From: Rhodococcus sp. 06-235-1A
GTDB lineage: Bacteria > Actinomycetota > Actinomycetes > Mycobacteriales > Mycobacteriaceae
Length of the DNA stretch: 64,000 nt
Assembly (NCBI RefSeq): GCF_002258785.1
Contig: NZ_NOYI01000013.1
Location: forward strand, 1-64,000
Direction: 5' to 3'
The position numbers and the translations under genes were made by a program. Within the stretch, counting starts at the first letter, position 1. The number at the start of each line of letters is the position of its first letter. Of this stretch, positions 1-9,067 are shown in pieces. Under the pieces are notes generated by a model. That model searched no databases, had not been told where the DNA came from, and was given only the letters and a program-made list of their open reading frames with translations.

Positions 1-98
1 GGAAACGCCCGGTCCCATTCCGAACCCGGAAGCTAAGCCCTCCAGCGCCGATGGTACTGCACTCGACAGGGTGTGGGAGAGTAGGACACCGCCGAACA
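1..98 (+). rRNA. rrf: 5S ribosomal RNA, 3' part
   Basis: The sequence from GGAAACGCCCGGTCCCATTC to the end at GGACACCGCCGAACA is the conserved 3' four fifths of an actinobacterial 5S rRNA. The 5' end lies before the window. It marks the end of a ribosomal RNA operon running rightwards and is followed 13 bases later by a strong terminator hairpin. Confidence 0.95.
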
Positions 99-110
99 CA
101 ACTTCAACCA

Positions 111-143
111 GACAACCCCCGACCACCACGGTCGGGGGTTGTC
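111..143 (+). terminator. rRNA operon terminator
   Basis: A perfect 14-bp stem (GACAACCCCCGACC pairing with GGTCGGGGGTTGTC) with a 5-base loop lies 13 bases after the 5S rRNA. The tail is only mildly T-rich (TGCATTT). It is best read as the intrinsic terminator of the rRNA operon. Confidence 0.85.
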
Positions 144-303
144 TGCATTTCGAAACCACTTGCTGCCACATCAGTATTCGTGCCCTTGTCTGTCGTCGGT
201 ATCCCTGAATTCCAGGGCACCGACATCTGCACCGCGAGGCCCATCATTGCGATGCAGCCGACTGTCTCGTCTCCCCACCCGGGTGGCGCACGCGCGCGCA
301 CTT

Positions 304-581
304 GCCAGACGCGAGCAGAACAGCGTCACCAGACTGCGCGCACTTGGCAAACGCGCGCGCATTCGCATAATCCAGAGGTGCCAGCACCGCCGGTTGCATC
401 CAATAGTGCCGGCCGTCGACTCGTTACTGTCACTCCCCGTCGCACAGGCGAGCGCATTTCCCGCAGACAAAGGGAATCAGTGATGCCCAGCCGGGTCGGC
501 CGTCTGCCTTGTCATGGCCAACTCCGGTCACAAACGCGCGCGCTTTCGCCAGACGCGAGCAGAACAGCGTCACCAGACTGC
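304..581. repeat. 34-bp direct repeat pair in the gap after the rRNA operon
   Basis: An identical 34-bp sequence beginning GCCAGACGCGAGCAGAACAG occurs at 304-337 and 548-581. Each copy is preceded by an alternating CGCGCGC run and followed by a related CAAACGCG(C/A)GCGC segment, so the similarity extends imperfectly on both sides. The gap from 144 to 703 holds these copies and no reading frame I would call a gene; its GC-alternating stretches are unlike the flanking genes. It may be an intergenic repeat family or a decayed element. Confidence 0.7.
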
Positions 582-703
582 ACGAACCTGACAAACGCGA
601 GCGCGTTTGTGAGGGGGACCGAGCAAAGGACGGCCGAGTCGTCAGTGACGGAAACGGCGGGGATGCAGCGCTTTACACCTACTGAGCCCGATGATCGGGT
701 GGA

Positions 704-2302
704 TCAGGCGTGAACGGCTTCGGGCTCATCCGCCGCGACCTTGACGTCCTTCGGATTCGCCAGAACCGTCTCGGCGGATCGTCCACGCAAGGTCACGGAG
801 TCTCCGAATTCCCAACGCTGCGCCTCGTCGTCCGAGGCACCGTCGACTGCAGTCTTGGACGCAAGGATCGCTCCGGGCGAATTCTTTGCCAGTTCGGATA
901 GACGAGCGGCCTCGTTCACCGGGTCTCCGATGACGGTGTATTCGAATCTGGATTTCGCTCCGACATTGCCGGCGACTGCGCGTCCTGCAGCGACGCCGAC
1001 AGCGGCGCTGCATTCGGGGACTTCCACTACCAGGCGTCGGGCAATTGCTCGCGCGGCTGCGAGGGCGGAGCCGCAGTGGTCGGGAATTTCGTTCGGGGCT
1101 CCGAAGATGGCCAGCGCGGCGTCGCCCTCGAACTTGTTGATGAAGCCGCCGTGTTCGTCTACCTCGTCGACCACCACAGCGAAGAATCGGTTGAGTAGGT
1201 CCACGACTTCGGTAGGTGGCCGGGATGCTGCCAGCTCCGTCGATCCCACGAGGTCGATGAAGAACACTGCGATATCGCGTTCTTGTCCGCCGAGTTCGCT
1301 ATCGGACTGCAACGCCTTCTCGGCGACTTCGTGTCCGACGTGTCTGCCGAACAGGTCACGGATCTTCTCTCGATCGCGCACGCCGTCGGCCATTCGGTTG
1401 AATCCACTCTGGAGCTCACCGAGCTCGGTGCCGTCGTACACCGCGAGGCGGACATCCATGTTGCCCTTCTCCACCTCGGCCATGCCCGCGCGGACATTGT
1501 TGATGGGGGAGGTGGTCGCGAAGCCGCCGAGCACAGTCAACGCGAAACCGAAGACGATCGTGATGCCGCCGAGCGCGAGGATGGAGACCGCCAGCTGTGC
1601 GGATGTCGTCTCGGGCCGGAGAAAGCGAAAGACCGCGATGATCATCAGTCCGGAGACCGGAACGCCGGTTCCCAACAACCACGACAGGATGGACCGTCCC
1701 ATGACTCCGGCGATACGAATCCGCCGTGGATCGCCTGCCTCGAGCGCCCGAGCGGCAATGGGGCGCAGCGCGAACTCACTGAGCAGGTAGCTGAACGCGC
1801 AGACGACGGTGCCGCCCGCGGCGATCGTGAACGCAACTTTGGGTATCGCCTGAGGATCGATGATGCCGTCGATCGTGGTCAACAGGATCAGCGCGCCGAT
1901 CCACAGTGCTATCTGGATGCGCGTCAGGCGCCACGGCATGGCGAGAGTGGCGACCTGCTCGGATCGTGTGGGTTTCCGATCCTCGATGCCCCACCGCAGG
2001 CTGCTGAGCGCGCTCGTGGTGCCCCAGACGACGCCGACCAGGAATGCGAGAAAGACGTACACCGGGACGACGATGAAGTTGACCCACCAATAGCGATCCA
2101 TTCTCAGGACGTCAGGGCCCGGAACGACGACGCTGATCAGAACGCCCACGATGACCGCACCGATCAAGTTGGACAGGATCAGGAAAACGGTCAGCAACAG
2201 CTGGATTCGGATTCGGCGGCGGCGCGGCGATTCGCTGGTGTCCCCGAGGAGCCGGGAACCCAGCGGAGTGGCAGATCGTCTCAATTGCGGCATGGTCGTC
2301 AC
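704..2302 (-). CDS. Membrane-bound class III adenylate cyclase (Rv1320c-like)
   Basis: 532 aa. The N-terminal half carries about six hydrophobic segments (roughly 32-60, 74-95, 128-150, 158-178, 205-228, 236-262), then a HAMP linker (about 262-315) and a class III cyclase catalytic domain (about 340-510). The catalytic residues are complete: metal-binding D350 (FIDLVGST) and D394 (KFEGD), substrate-specifying K390 and D460 ([10 protein letters not shown]), and transition-state N463 and R467, so ATP-to-cAMP conversion at the membrane is expected. This is the architecture of the Mtb Rv1318c-Rv1320c/Rv3645 group, and its position next to nucS matches Rv1320c. The gene is divergent from nucS with only about 33 bp between starts. 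Confidence 0.93.
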   Translation of the reverse strand: MTTMPQLRRSATPLGSRLLGDTSESPRRRRIRIQLLLTVFLILSNLIGAVIVGVLISVVVPGPDVLRMDRYWWVNFIVVPVYVFLAFLVGVVWGTTSALSSLRWGIEDRKPTRSEQVATLAMPWRLTRIQIALWIGALILLTTIDGIIDPQAIPKVAFTIAAGGTVVCAFSYLLSEFALRPIAARALEAGDPRRIRIAGVMGRSILSWLLGTGVPVSGLMIIAVFRFLRPETTSAQLAVSILALGGITIVFGFALTVLGGFATTSPINNVRAGMAEVEKGNMDVRLAVYDGTELGELQSGFNRMADGVRDREKIRDLFGRHVGHEVAEKALQSDSELGGQERDIAVFFIDLVGSTELAASRPPTEVVDLLNRFFAVVVDEVDEHGGFINKFEGDAALAIFGAPNEIPDHCGSALAAARAIARRLVVEVPECSAAVGVAAGRAVAGNVGAKSRFEYTVIGDPVNEAARLSELAKNSPGAILASKTAVDGASDDEAQRWEFGDSVTLRGRSAETVLANPKDVKVAADEPEAVHA

Positions 2303-2335
2303 AGACTAACGGGGCGCCTGCCTTATGGTGGTCGA

Positions 2336-3007
2336 GTGCGTTTAGTTATTGCTCGTTGCCAAGTCGACTATGTCGGCCGTCTCACCGCACACCTCCCGTC
2401 GGCTCGGCGTCTGTTGCTCGTGAAGTCCGACGGATCGGTCAGCGTGCATGCGGACGATAGGGCCTACAAGCCGCTCAACTGGATGTCGCCGCCCTGCTGG
2501 ACGGTCGAGACCACCGAGGGCGAGACGATCAAGTGGGTCGTCACCAACAAGGCCGGCGAGGAACTTCGTATCACCATCGACGACGTGGAACTCGACTCGA
2601 GTCACGAGCTCGGCATCGATCCCGGTTTGGTGAAAGACGGTGTGGAGGCCCATCTTCAGGAGTTGTTGGCCGAGCACGTCAGCACCTTGGGTGACGGATA
2701 CACGCTCGTTCGACGCGAATACATGACGGCTATCGGTCCGGTGGATCTACTGTGCCGCAATGCCGACGGCGGAACCGTGGCCGTCGAGATCAAGCGACGT
2801 GGTGAGATCGACGGCGTCGAGCAGTTGACTCGGTACCTCGAGCTTCTGAACCGTGACCCGCTGCTGGCTCCGGTGAGCGGGGTTTTTGCTGCGCAGGTCA
2901 TCAAGCCGCAGGCGAAGACGCTGGCCACCGACCGCGGCATTCGTTGTCTCACACTCGACTACGACGTCCTGCGAGGAACCGACAGCACCGAGTTCCGGCT
3001 TTTCTGA
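2336..3007 (+). CDS. nucS: Mismatch-specific endonuclease NucS/EndoMS
   Basis: 223 aa from the GTG at 2336, chosen because MRLVIARC matches the family's N-terminus; the open frame continues far upstream but lies antisense to the cyclase. The N-terminal DNA-binding part is followed by a RecB-like PD-(D/E)xK nuclease core with D137 (GPVDLL), E151 and K153 (VEIKRRGE). NucS cuts both strands at G-T, G-G and T-T mismatches and replaces MutS/MutL in most Actinobacteria. The C-terminus ends in RLF, consistent with the sliding-clamp-binding tail of the family. Orthologue of Mtb Rv1321. No clear ribosome site is seen, so the transcript may be nearly leaderless. Confidence 0.95.
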   Translation: MRLVIARCQVDYVGRLTAHLPSARRLLLVKSDGSVSVHADDRAYKPLNWMSPPCWTVETTEGETIKWVVTNKAGEELRITIDDVELDSSHELGIDPGLVKDGVEAHLQELLAEHVSTLGDGYTLVRREYMTAIGPVDLLCRNADGGTVAVEIKRRGEIDGVEQLTRYLELLNRDPLLAPVSGVFAAQVIKPQAKTLATDRGIRCLTLDYDVLRGTDSTEFRLF

Positions 3008-3048
3008 CGACTGTCGGCGAGCATAGGCCTGTTCTCTACACTGGACGG

Positions 3049-3366
3049 GTGCCCCGTCGTAACCAACCCCGCCGACCGAACCGGAGCGGCCCGAGCGATC
3101 TCGGTCCGGCAACCGACTCGGTACTGGGTGGCAACCGGGTCGAGGTCGGTCCGGACGGAGACACGTACACGACTCGGATGATCCCGGGTGCCAAGGCGGT
3201 CAAGACGTATCGCTGCCCCGGCTGCGATCACGAGGTGCGGCCGGGCGTCGCACATATCGTCGCATGGCCGTCGGACGATTTCGGGGGTGCCGACAATCGG
3301 AGGCACTGGCACACCGGATGTTGGTCCGGCCGAAACACGCGTGGCCTCACCCGTAGATGGTCCTAG
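3049..3366 (+). CDS. Small CxxC protein, Rv1322-like, function unknown
   Basis: 105 aa from GTG 3049, 41 bp after nucS on the same strand and probably cotranscribed with it. The N-terminus is basic and proline-rich (PRRNQPRRPNRSG). The centre has RCPGCDHEV followed about 30 residues later by HWHTGCW, a CxxC plus H/C arrangement that could bind one zinc ion. I know no biochemical function; the nucS-Rv1322 order is conserved in mycobacteria, which invites a link to DNA repair but does not prove one. Confidence 0.82.
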   Translation: MPRRNQPRRPNRSGPSDLGPATDSVLGGNRVEVGPDGDTYTTRMIPGAKAVKTYRCPGCDHEVRPGVAHIVAWPSDDFGGADNRRHWHTGCWSGRNTRGLTRRWS

Positions 3367-3393
3367 CGGGGAGGCCCGGCGTGTACCGCGAAA

Positions 3394-4353
3394 TCAGGAC
3401 GCCGAGTCGGCCGATTCCTTCTCGTCCTCGGCCTTGGCGGCTGCCTTCTCTTCTTCCTTCTTGAGAATCGCCGTCGGGTCGGGATTGTCGAGCAGTTCGC
3501 TCTCGCGATTGACCGAGGCGAGCATCGCCGGTACCGAATCGAGCTGGCCGCGGATTCCGAGCAGCTGGGCCAGTACGCGACTGCGCAGCACACGCAGCTC
3601 TTCGGCCAGTTCCTTGGAGTGCGCAATACGCCGCTCGGCCTGTTCGCTGGCGGACTGAAGCCGTCGAGCAGCCTCGGTGGTCGCCTCTTCGATGCGGCGT
3701 GCAGCATCGGACTTGCTCGACGCTTCGAGTTCTTCGAGGGCGGAGAGAACCTTGGTGCGGCGCTCGGCCATCGTGATCTCGAAGTCCTCCTGGACCTTGG
3801 CGCGCTTGGCCTCGGACTCGGCGGCCAGCTTGTCGCGCTCGGCCTGCGCGGCCTCGACCACCCGGGCCGCCTCGGTACGCGCCTGAGCCATGGTCTGCTG
3901 GTGCTCGGTCTCGAGCGCAGTGCGTCGCTCTTCGAGTTCGGCCACCAGCGACTCGTGCCGTCCCCGCAGTCGCGCACTTTCCTGCTGCGCAACCGAAATC
4001 ATTTCCTCGGACTCGGAGTGCGCCTTCGCGCGAACCTCGGATGCCTCGTCCGAGGCGAGCCGCAGCATGCGCGAGATGCGATCACTCATGCCCTCCGCTG
4101 TGGTGGGCGGAACGGACAGGCGATCGATGTCCTTGCGCAGTTCGTCGATCTCGTCGCGAGCGTCGTCGAGTTGCTTGGCCAGATCACGAGCCTGTGCTGC
4201 GGCCGCATCGCGGTCGGCAGTCGTCAGACGGAGCTCGGCGTCGAATCGCTCGAAGTAGTTGGTGACTTCGTCGCGATCGAACCCCTTCCGGACGATGGAA
4301 AAGGGAAGTTGCACCGTGGAAGTGCGCTCATGATCGATGGCCATGGCCGTCAA
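3394..4353 (-). CDS. DivIVA-like coiled-coil protein
   Basis: 319 aa. The N-terminal stretch FSIVRKGFDRDEVTNYFERF (about residues 18-37) is a DivIVA-type membrane-targeting motif. It is followed by heptad-rich, Ala/Glu/Arg-rich coiled coil from about 38 to 235 and an acidic Lys/Glu tail. Proteins of this type in Actinobacteria (Wag31, Scy and FilP relatives) organise polar growth or septation from the cytoplasmic face of the membrane. An in-frame second ATG (MAIDHE) three codons in could also be the start. It is an insertion relative to the Mtb order and is transcribed towards the end of the Rv1322-like gene. The exact partner or role cannot be read from sequence. Confidence 0.82.
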   Translation of the reverse strand: MTAMAIDHERTSTVQLPFSIVRKGFDRDEVTNYFERFDAELRLTTADRDAAAAQARDLAKQLDDARDEIDELRKDIDRLSVPPTTAEGMSDRISRMLRLASDEASEVRAKAHSESEEMISVAQQESARLRGRHESLVAELEERRTALETEHQQTMAQARTEAARVVEAAQAERDKLAAESEAKRAKVQEDFEITMAERRTKVLSALEELEASSKSDAARRIEEATTEAARRLQSASEQAERRIAHSKELAEELRVLRSRVLAQLLGIRGQLDSVPAMLASVNRESELLDNPDPTAILKKEEEKAAAKAEDEKESADSAS

Positions 4354-4403
4354 TTTACCGGTGAGTCAAGTAGAGGGCCATACGGTTCGTTCACCGAGTT
4401 CGG

Positions 4404-4886
4404 TCAGTGCGAGTTGTGATTCGGCTCGACCAGCTCGATGAGCACTCCACCGGCGTCCTTGGGATGGACGAAGTTGATCCGAGAATCGGCGGTACCGCGG
4501 CGCGGGGCGTCGTACAGCAACCGCACGCCGCGGGCGCGCAACTCGGTCGAGATCTCTTCGATATCGGTGACGCGGTAGGCCAACTGCTGCAGTCCAGGGC
4601 CGTTGCGGCCGATGAACTTGGCGATGGTGGACGACTCGTCGATCGGTGCGAGCAATTGCAGCGCAGCGGACGTTTCTCCGGCACCGGGGAACGAGAGCAT
4701 CGCCTCGCGGACACCCTGCTCCTCGTTGATCTCCTCGTGCACGGCAATCATGCCGAGGTGGTCGGTGTACCAGGTGATTGCGGCGTCGAGATCGGGCACC
4801 GCAACACCCACGTGGTCGATAGCCGTCACCAGGTCGGAGCGCAGCGGGGCTCCCGTGTAAGACTGCGTGCTGGAGGTCATGGCCAT
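4404..4886 (-). CDS. mce: Methylmalonyl-CoA epimerase
   Basis: About 160 aa, vicinal-oxygen-chelate (glyoxalase) fold. [13 protein letters not shown] near the start supplies a metal-binding His, and the C-terminal ELVEP supplies a metal-binding Glu. It interconverts (2R)- and (2S)-methylmalonyl-CoA in propionyl-CoA metabolism. The start is either ATG 4886 (MAMTSS) or ATG 4880; the open frame continues upstream but there runs antisense to the thiolase gene. It is divergent from that thiolase, as Rv1322A is from fadA4 in Mtb, which supports the assignment. Confidence 0.9.
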   Translation of the reverse strand: MAMTSSTQSYTGAPLRSDLVTAIDHVGVAVPDLDAAITWYTDHLGMIAVHEEINEEQGVREAMLSFPGAGETSAALQLLAPIDESSTIAKFIGRNGPGLQQLAYRVTDIEEISTELRARGVRLLYDAPRRGTADSRINFVHPKDAGGVLIELVEPNHNSH

Positions 4887-4991
4887 GACGTTAGCGCCAG
4901 CTGCGTTTCGGTGCTCCGCCCGGCCGGTATCGGCAGGGGGCGTCGGAGCGTTGATCTCGACAAGGCCGTCTTCACACTTTCGGAGGAAATC

Positions 4992-6182
4992 GTGACCACA
5001 ACAGTCATCGTCGCCGGTGCTCGTACGCCGGTCGGGCGCTTCTCGGGCGCACTCAAGGACTTCTCGGGATCGGACCTCGGCGGGATCGCCATCAAGGGTG
5101 CACTCGACAAGGCCGGTGTTGCTCCGGATCAGGTCGATTACGTCATCATGGGACAGGTTCTCACCGCCGGAGCCGGCCAGATCCCGGCCCGCCAGGCAGC
5201 TGTTGCTGCCGGCATTCCGATGACCGTGCCCGCCTTGACGATCAACAAGGTCTGCCTGTCCGGCGTCGATGCCATCGCGCTGGCCGATCAGCTCATCCGC
5301 GCCGGAGAATTCGAGATCGTCGTCGCCGGTGGCCAGGAATCGATGACCCAGGCACCGCACATGCTGGAGAAGTCGCGAGCCGGGTTCAAGTACGGCGATG
5401 TCACCATGCGTGACCACCTCGCCTACGACGGTCTGTACGACATCTTCACCGATCAGGCGATGGGTGCGCTGACCGAGCAGCGCAACCAGAGTTCCGAGGC
5501 CATCAGTCGCGAGGAGCAGGACACCTTCGCGGCTGCGTCGCATCACAAGGCCGCAGCGGCGTGGAAGAACGGCGTATTCGACAACGAGGTTGTCGCCGTG
5601 TCGATCCCGCAGCGCAAGGGCGACCCGATCCAGTTCACCGCCGATGAAGGAATCCGCGCCGACACCACTGTCGATTCCCTCGGCAAGCTTCGACCCGCAT
5701 TCGACAAGGCCGGAACCGTCACCGCGGGATCGGCGTCGCAGATTTCCGACGGTGCTGCCGCCGTCGTGGTGATGAGCAAGGAGAAGGCCGAGTCACTCGG
5801 CCTCACCTGGCTTGCCGAGATCGGTGCCCACGGCGTGGTGGCCGGTCCCGACTCCACGCTGCAGTCGCAGCCTGCCCGCGCAATCGCCAAGGCATGCGAG
5901 AAGGAGGGCATCGACCCGAAGGACCTCGATGTCGTCGAGATCAACGAAGCGTTCGCAGCGGTCGGGATCGCGTCGACGCGCGAGCTCGGTATCGATCCGG
6001 AGATCGTGAACGTCAACGGCGGAGCCATTTCCATCGGACACCCGCTCGGCATGTCGGGAGCTCGTATCGCCTTGCACCTCGCCCTCGAGCTGCAGCGACG
6101 CGGCGGCGGAGTCGGTGCGGCCGCACTGTGCGGCGGCGGTGGACAGGGCGACGCCCTCATCGTTCGAGTCCCGAAGAAATAA
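4992..6182 (+). CDS. fadA4: Acetyl-CoA acetyltransferase (thiolase, FadA4-like)
   Basis: 396 aa from GTG 4992, six bases after a CGGAGG ribosome site. It is a complete thiolase: nucleophile Cys88 (NKVCLSG), His350 (IGHPLGMSG) and general acid/base Cys380 (ALCGGGGQG). It condenses two acetyl-CoA to acetoacetyl-CoA or runs the reverse cleavage in the cytoplasm. Orthologue of Rv1323 by position, divergent from the epimerase. A 12-bp terminator hairpin follows the stop. Confidence 0.94.
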   Translation: MTTTVIVAGARTPVGRFSGALKDFSGSDLGGIAIKGALDKAGVAPDQVDYVIMGQVLTAGAGQIPARQAAVAAGIPMTVPALTINKVCLSGVDAIALADQLIRAGEFEIVVAGGQESMTQAPHMLEKSRAGFKYGDVTMRDHLAYDGLYDIFTDQAMGALTEQRNQSSEAISREEQDTFAAASHHKAAAAWKNGVFDNEVVAVSIPQRKGDPIQFTADEGIRADTTVDSLGKLRPAFDKAGTVTAGSASQISDGAAAVVVMSKEKAESLGLTWLAEIGAHGVVAGPDSTLQSQPARAIAKACEKEGIDPKDLDVVEINEAFAAVGIASTRELGIDPEIVNVNGGAISIGHPLGMSGARIALHLALELQRRGGGVGAAALCGGGGQGDALIVRVPKK

Positions 6183-6190
6183 GACCGCGG

Positions 6191-6222
6191 TGGCTCTGGT
6201 CGGGAGTGAGACCAGAGCCACT
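6191..6222 (+). terminator. Terminator after the thiolase gene
   Basis: A perfect 12-bp stem, GTGGCTCTGGTC with GACCAGAGCCAC, around an 8-base loop starts 9 bases after the thiolase stop codon. The T-tract is poor (TACGTTCTGT), as is common in Actinobacteria. Confidence 0.7.
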
Positions 6223-6249
6223 ACGTTCTGTCGTAGCAAACCGGGCACA

Positions 6250-6621
6250 ATGGCTGGCATGACCAATTTCTTCGACCTGAGCAGCACGGCAAAACGCTTC
6301 CGTTTCATCGCTGTGCTCGAAGCGTTCACCTGGCTGGGACTGCTGATCGGAATGGCCTTCAAGTACATCCCCGCGGACGGCAACGAAATCGGCGTGAAGA
6401 TATTCGGGCCGATCCATGGCGGCGTGTTCGTCGTGTACCTGGGCATCGCGGTGTTGACGGCAGTGAAGTTGAAGTGGGACGTCAAGGCGACGCTGCTGGC
6501 GCTCGTCGCAGCGTTCCCGCCGTTCGGCACGGTGATCTTCGAGATCTGGGCCGCGCGCACCGGCCGTCTCGCCGAGCTGAGCACCGGCCGGCCCGCAGCC
6601 GAGGCGAAGGTTCTGTCCTGA
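6250..6621 (+). CDS. DUF3817 membrane protein, copy 1
   Basis: 123 aa from ATG 6250 (MAGMTNFF), or 120 aa from ATG 6259. Three hydrophobic segments and the conserved PIHGGVFVVYL region mark a DUF3817 integral membrane protein, related to Mtb Rv1342c. Function unknown. A second member lies at 25377-25730 in this window; the two are diverged paralogues sharing the order KYI, then PxxHG, then VYL. Confidence 0.85.
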   Translation: MAGMTNFFDLSSTAKRFRFIAVLEAFTWLGLLIGMAFKYIPADGNEIGVKIFGPIHGGVFVVYLGIAVLTAVKLKWDVKATLLALVAAFPPFGTVIFEIWAARTGRLAELSTGRPAAEAKVLS

Positions 6622-6668
6622 CTGCCCGCCAGTGGATGGCGCATCGGGTTAGTGACAAACTGTAGGAC

Positions 6669-7613
6669 GTGACTCGACCCGGTTCCCGTCCTCCCGTCCG
6701 CCCGTCAGCTGCCGTCCCCGCTTCGATTGCCGGCGCTGTCGACCTGTCCGTTCTCAAGGACCGTCCGGCACCTGCTCCTGCAGCCGAATCCGCGGGCGAC
6801 GCGGGAGGTCTGGCACCGATCGTGGACGTGACCGCGGCGACGTTCGAGGCCGAGGTTCTCCAGAGGTCCACGCAGGTCCCGGTCATCGTCGACCTGGGTT
6901 CGGCTCGTTCGCCGCAATCCCAGGCGTTGACGCGTCAGCTCGGGCAACTGGCCGTCGAGGCCGCGGGGACGTGGGTTCTCGCCCGAGTCGACGTCGATTC
7001 CAATCCGCAGATCGCGCAGGCATTCGGTGTGAAAGCCATTCCGACGGTGGTTGCCGTGGCAGCCGGTCAGCCGCTGGCCGACTTCGAGGGCACGCAGTCG
7101 GACGAGCAGCTGCGTCAGTGGCTACAAGCCGTCGAGCAGGCGACTGCGGGAAAGCTCACCGGGCCTCCCGGGGCGGCCGCTGCAGAACCGGAACCCGAGA
7201 TCGAGGACCCCAGAATCGTCGCCGCCGAAGAGGCTATCGACGAGGGCGATTTCGACAGGGCAGCGGCTGCCTACCAGGCGATCATCGACGCCGAACCGAA
7301 GAACACCGACGCCGTCGCGGCGCTGCGTCAGGTCAAGTTCCTGGCTCGGGTACAGAACATTGCACCCGATGCCATCGAGATCGCCGACGCTGATCCCGCG
7401 AACGTGCAGGCCCGGATCGAGGCCGCCGACGCCGAGATGGCCGGTCAGCAACCGGAGCAGGCTTTTGCTCGTCTGATCGACGGAATCAAGGTCAGTGCCG
7501 GCGACGACCGGACCGCGCTGCGCACAAGACTTCTCGAGCTGTTCGAGTTGTTCGACGCAGCCGATCCGCTGGTGGTCTCCGCACGACGCAAGCTCGCGTC
7601 CGCTCTGTACTGA
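6669..7613 (+). CDS. Thioredoxin-like co-chaperone YbbN/CnoX-like protein with TPR tail
   Basis: 314 aa from GTG 6669. A proline/alanine-rich leader (1-45) precedes a thioredoxin-fold domain (about 50-165), then a helical TPR-like region (about 175-314; DEGDFDRAAAAYQAIIDAEP is a TPR unit). The active-site CxxC of thioredoxin is absent: the equivalent segment reads GSARSPQS, so it cannot act as a dithiol oxidoreductase. This fits the YbbN family, which works as a holdase or co-chaperone. It corresponds to Rv1324 and lies convergent to the metallopeptidase gene, stops 5 bp apart. Confidence 0.9.
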   Translation: MTRPGSRPPVRPSAAVPASIAGAVDLSVLKDRPAPAPAAESAGDAGGLAPIVDVTAATFEAEVLQRSTQVPVIVDLGSARSPQSQALTRQLGQLAVEAAGTWVLARVDVDSNPQIAQAFGVKAIPTVVAVAAGQPLADFEGTQSDEQLRQWLQAVEQATAGKLTGPPGAAAAEPEPEIEDPRIVAAEEAIDEGDFDRAAAAYQAIIDAEPKNTDAVAALRQVKFLARVQNIAPDAIEIADADPANVQARIEAADAEMAGQQPEQAFARLIDGIKVSAGDDRTALRTRLLELFELFDAADPLVVSARRKLASALY

Positions 7614-7618
7614 GTTCC

Positions 7619-9067
7619 TCAGCTGTAGCGTGAGTCGCACAGTTGTTTGCCGCCGAGTACTCCCGAGCGGAAGGCGTCGACGCGGGAGAAGCCGGACGGT
7701 AGCGTCGTGCCGTTGACGTCGCTGGCTGCCAACCCGTCGCTCAGCAGACCGGACACGGCCTCGTCGAGATCGCCTGGCGAGAGCCATATTTCGAGACCCG
7801 TCGCACCGTTCTCGGCGCTCATCGCCGAGGTGATGACCCCGGACAGGCACGCCGATCGCAGAGCGGTCTGCGGATCGTCGAGCGTCTGACCTGCTTCCTT
7901 CTGCACCGCGAGCGTGTACCGCGAGGCGAACAGCACGTAGGCGCTGTAATCACCGGAGACGTTGAGCGGCAATATGTCTCCGCGCTGCGGGGTCTCGGGC
8001 TGGCCGACTTCGGCGAGGTCCTCGACGTCGACACCGATGGTGTTCGACGACGGGCAGTACGACACCGGCGCGGTGGCCTCGGCGTCGGGGCACCCGAGAT
8101 CCGAACCGGAGTAGTCGACGGTCGGCGGAACGGAGACGGGCAGCACCGTCTCGAAGGATCGACTGAATGCGCCGAGGGAATCCTCGGTCACCGGTAGCTC
8201 GCCGGAGTCGTCGGGGTCGCTGAACTTCTGCGGCAACGATGCTCGACGCGAATCGATTTCGGCCTCGTCGATGCCGGTGCAGGCTGCCGCGCCGTCGGTG
8301 AAGCCGATCTGCACGGCAGTAACGCGCTCGAAGGCGGAACCGTGCACCGATTCGGGGTCGTTGGGATCGACGTCGCGGACGGCGACGGTTGCGGCGAGAA
8401 CGCCGTTGAGGCCGTCGGAGGTGTTGATCGTGAAGTGCGGCGCATCGTCCTCGGCGACGTGGCGGATGAACGCGCCGGCGAAACAGTCGGCCTGTTGCTC
8501 GGCCACGATGGTCGGGGTGTCGTCACCGACCAGTCCCGATTGATGCTGAATGGCGTGGCCGTATTCGTGGGCGATCACCATCACCACCGACATCGGTCCG
8601 AAGGCATCGACCAGAGCCGGGAGCAGAATGGTGCGATCCCAGCCGATCGAGTCGTCGCGAGTGCAATACGCGGCGTTGGGGATACCGCCGGTACGGTCTC
8701 CACAGAATCTGATGCCCGATCCTTCGTCCTCGGACGCATCCCACGAGACGATCTTGGACACCGGCGTGAACGAGCCCTTGAACAGGTTCGGATACTGCTG
8801 TACCCAGAACTGTTGGATGTCGTCGATCGCGTTCGTGGCAAGGATGTCGGAGTCGGTGCCTTCGGCGTTCTCCACCGTGAGGGTGGAATCGGGGACGCCA
8901 GGACGAGGCCCGCTCGGTCCGCTCGTGACCGGAAGTCCGGCGACGGTGAACGGGTTCTCGTAGATCGACACGGCGTTACCGCTCACGGTCTGCGCGCACG
9001 AGGTCAACAGGAGCAGTCCGGCAGTGGCGGCCGCGGCCAGAAGTCGGGGTGTGCGGCCGCCACTCAT
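7619..9067 (-). CDS. Secreted lipoprotein, neutral zinc metallopeptidase
   Basis: 482 aa. The signal peptide ends in a lipobox, LLTS-C24, so the mature protein should be lipid-anchored outside the membrane. H167-E-Y-G-H171 is a zincin HExxH site, with a downstream E in AEQQADCFAGAF as the likely third ligand; the family is the putative neutral zinc metallopeptidases (YpfJ-like). Cys pairs (CGDRT...YCTRD) are probably disulfides. Its ATG abuts the glgB stop (TAGATG), so it is translated from the glg transcript, an unexpected partner for glycogen enzymes. Confidence 0.88.
   Translation of the reverse strand: MSGGRTPRLLAAAATAGLLLLTSCAQTVSGNAVSIYENPFTVAGLPVTSGPSGPRPGVPDSTLTVENAEGTDSDILATNAIDDIQQFWVQQYPNLFKGSFTPVSKIVSWDASEDEGSGIRFCGDRTGGIPNAAYCTRDDSIGWDRTILLPALVDAFGPMSVVMVIAHEYGHAIQHQSGLVGDDTPTIVAEQQADCFAGAFIRHVAEDDAPHFTINTSDGLNGVLAATVAVRDVDPNDPESVHGSAFERVTAVQIGFTDGAAACTGIDEAEIDSRRASLPQKFSDPDDSGELPVTEDSLGAFSRSFETVLPVSVPPTVDYSGSDLGCPDAEATAPVSYCPSSNTIGVDVEDLAEVGQPETPQRGDILPLNVSGDYSAYVLFASRYTLAVQKEAGQTLDDPQTALRSACLSGVITSAMSAENGATGLEIWLSPGDLDEAVSGLLSDGLAASDVNGTTLPSGFSRVDAFRSGVLGGKQLCDSRYS

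Noticed and set aside
304..581. CRISPR array
   Set aside because: Only two copies of the repeat, 210 bp between them, no regular spacers and no cas genes.
1283..2335. Long upstream extension of the nucS frame
   Set aside because: It is antisense to the adenylate cyclase, has composition typical of a shadow frame, and NucS family N-termini begin at MRLVIA.
4887..5546. Upstream extension of the epimerase frame on the minus strand
   Set aside because: It runs antisense through the thiolase gene, which has full motif support and a ribosome site.
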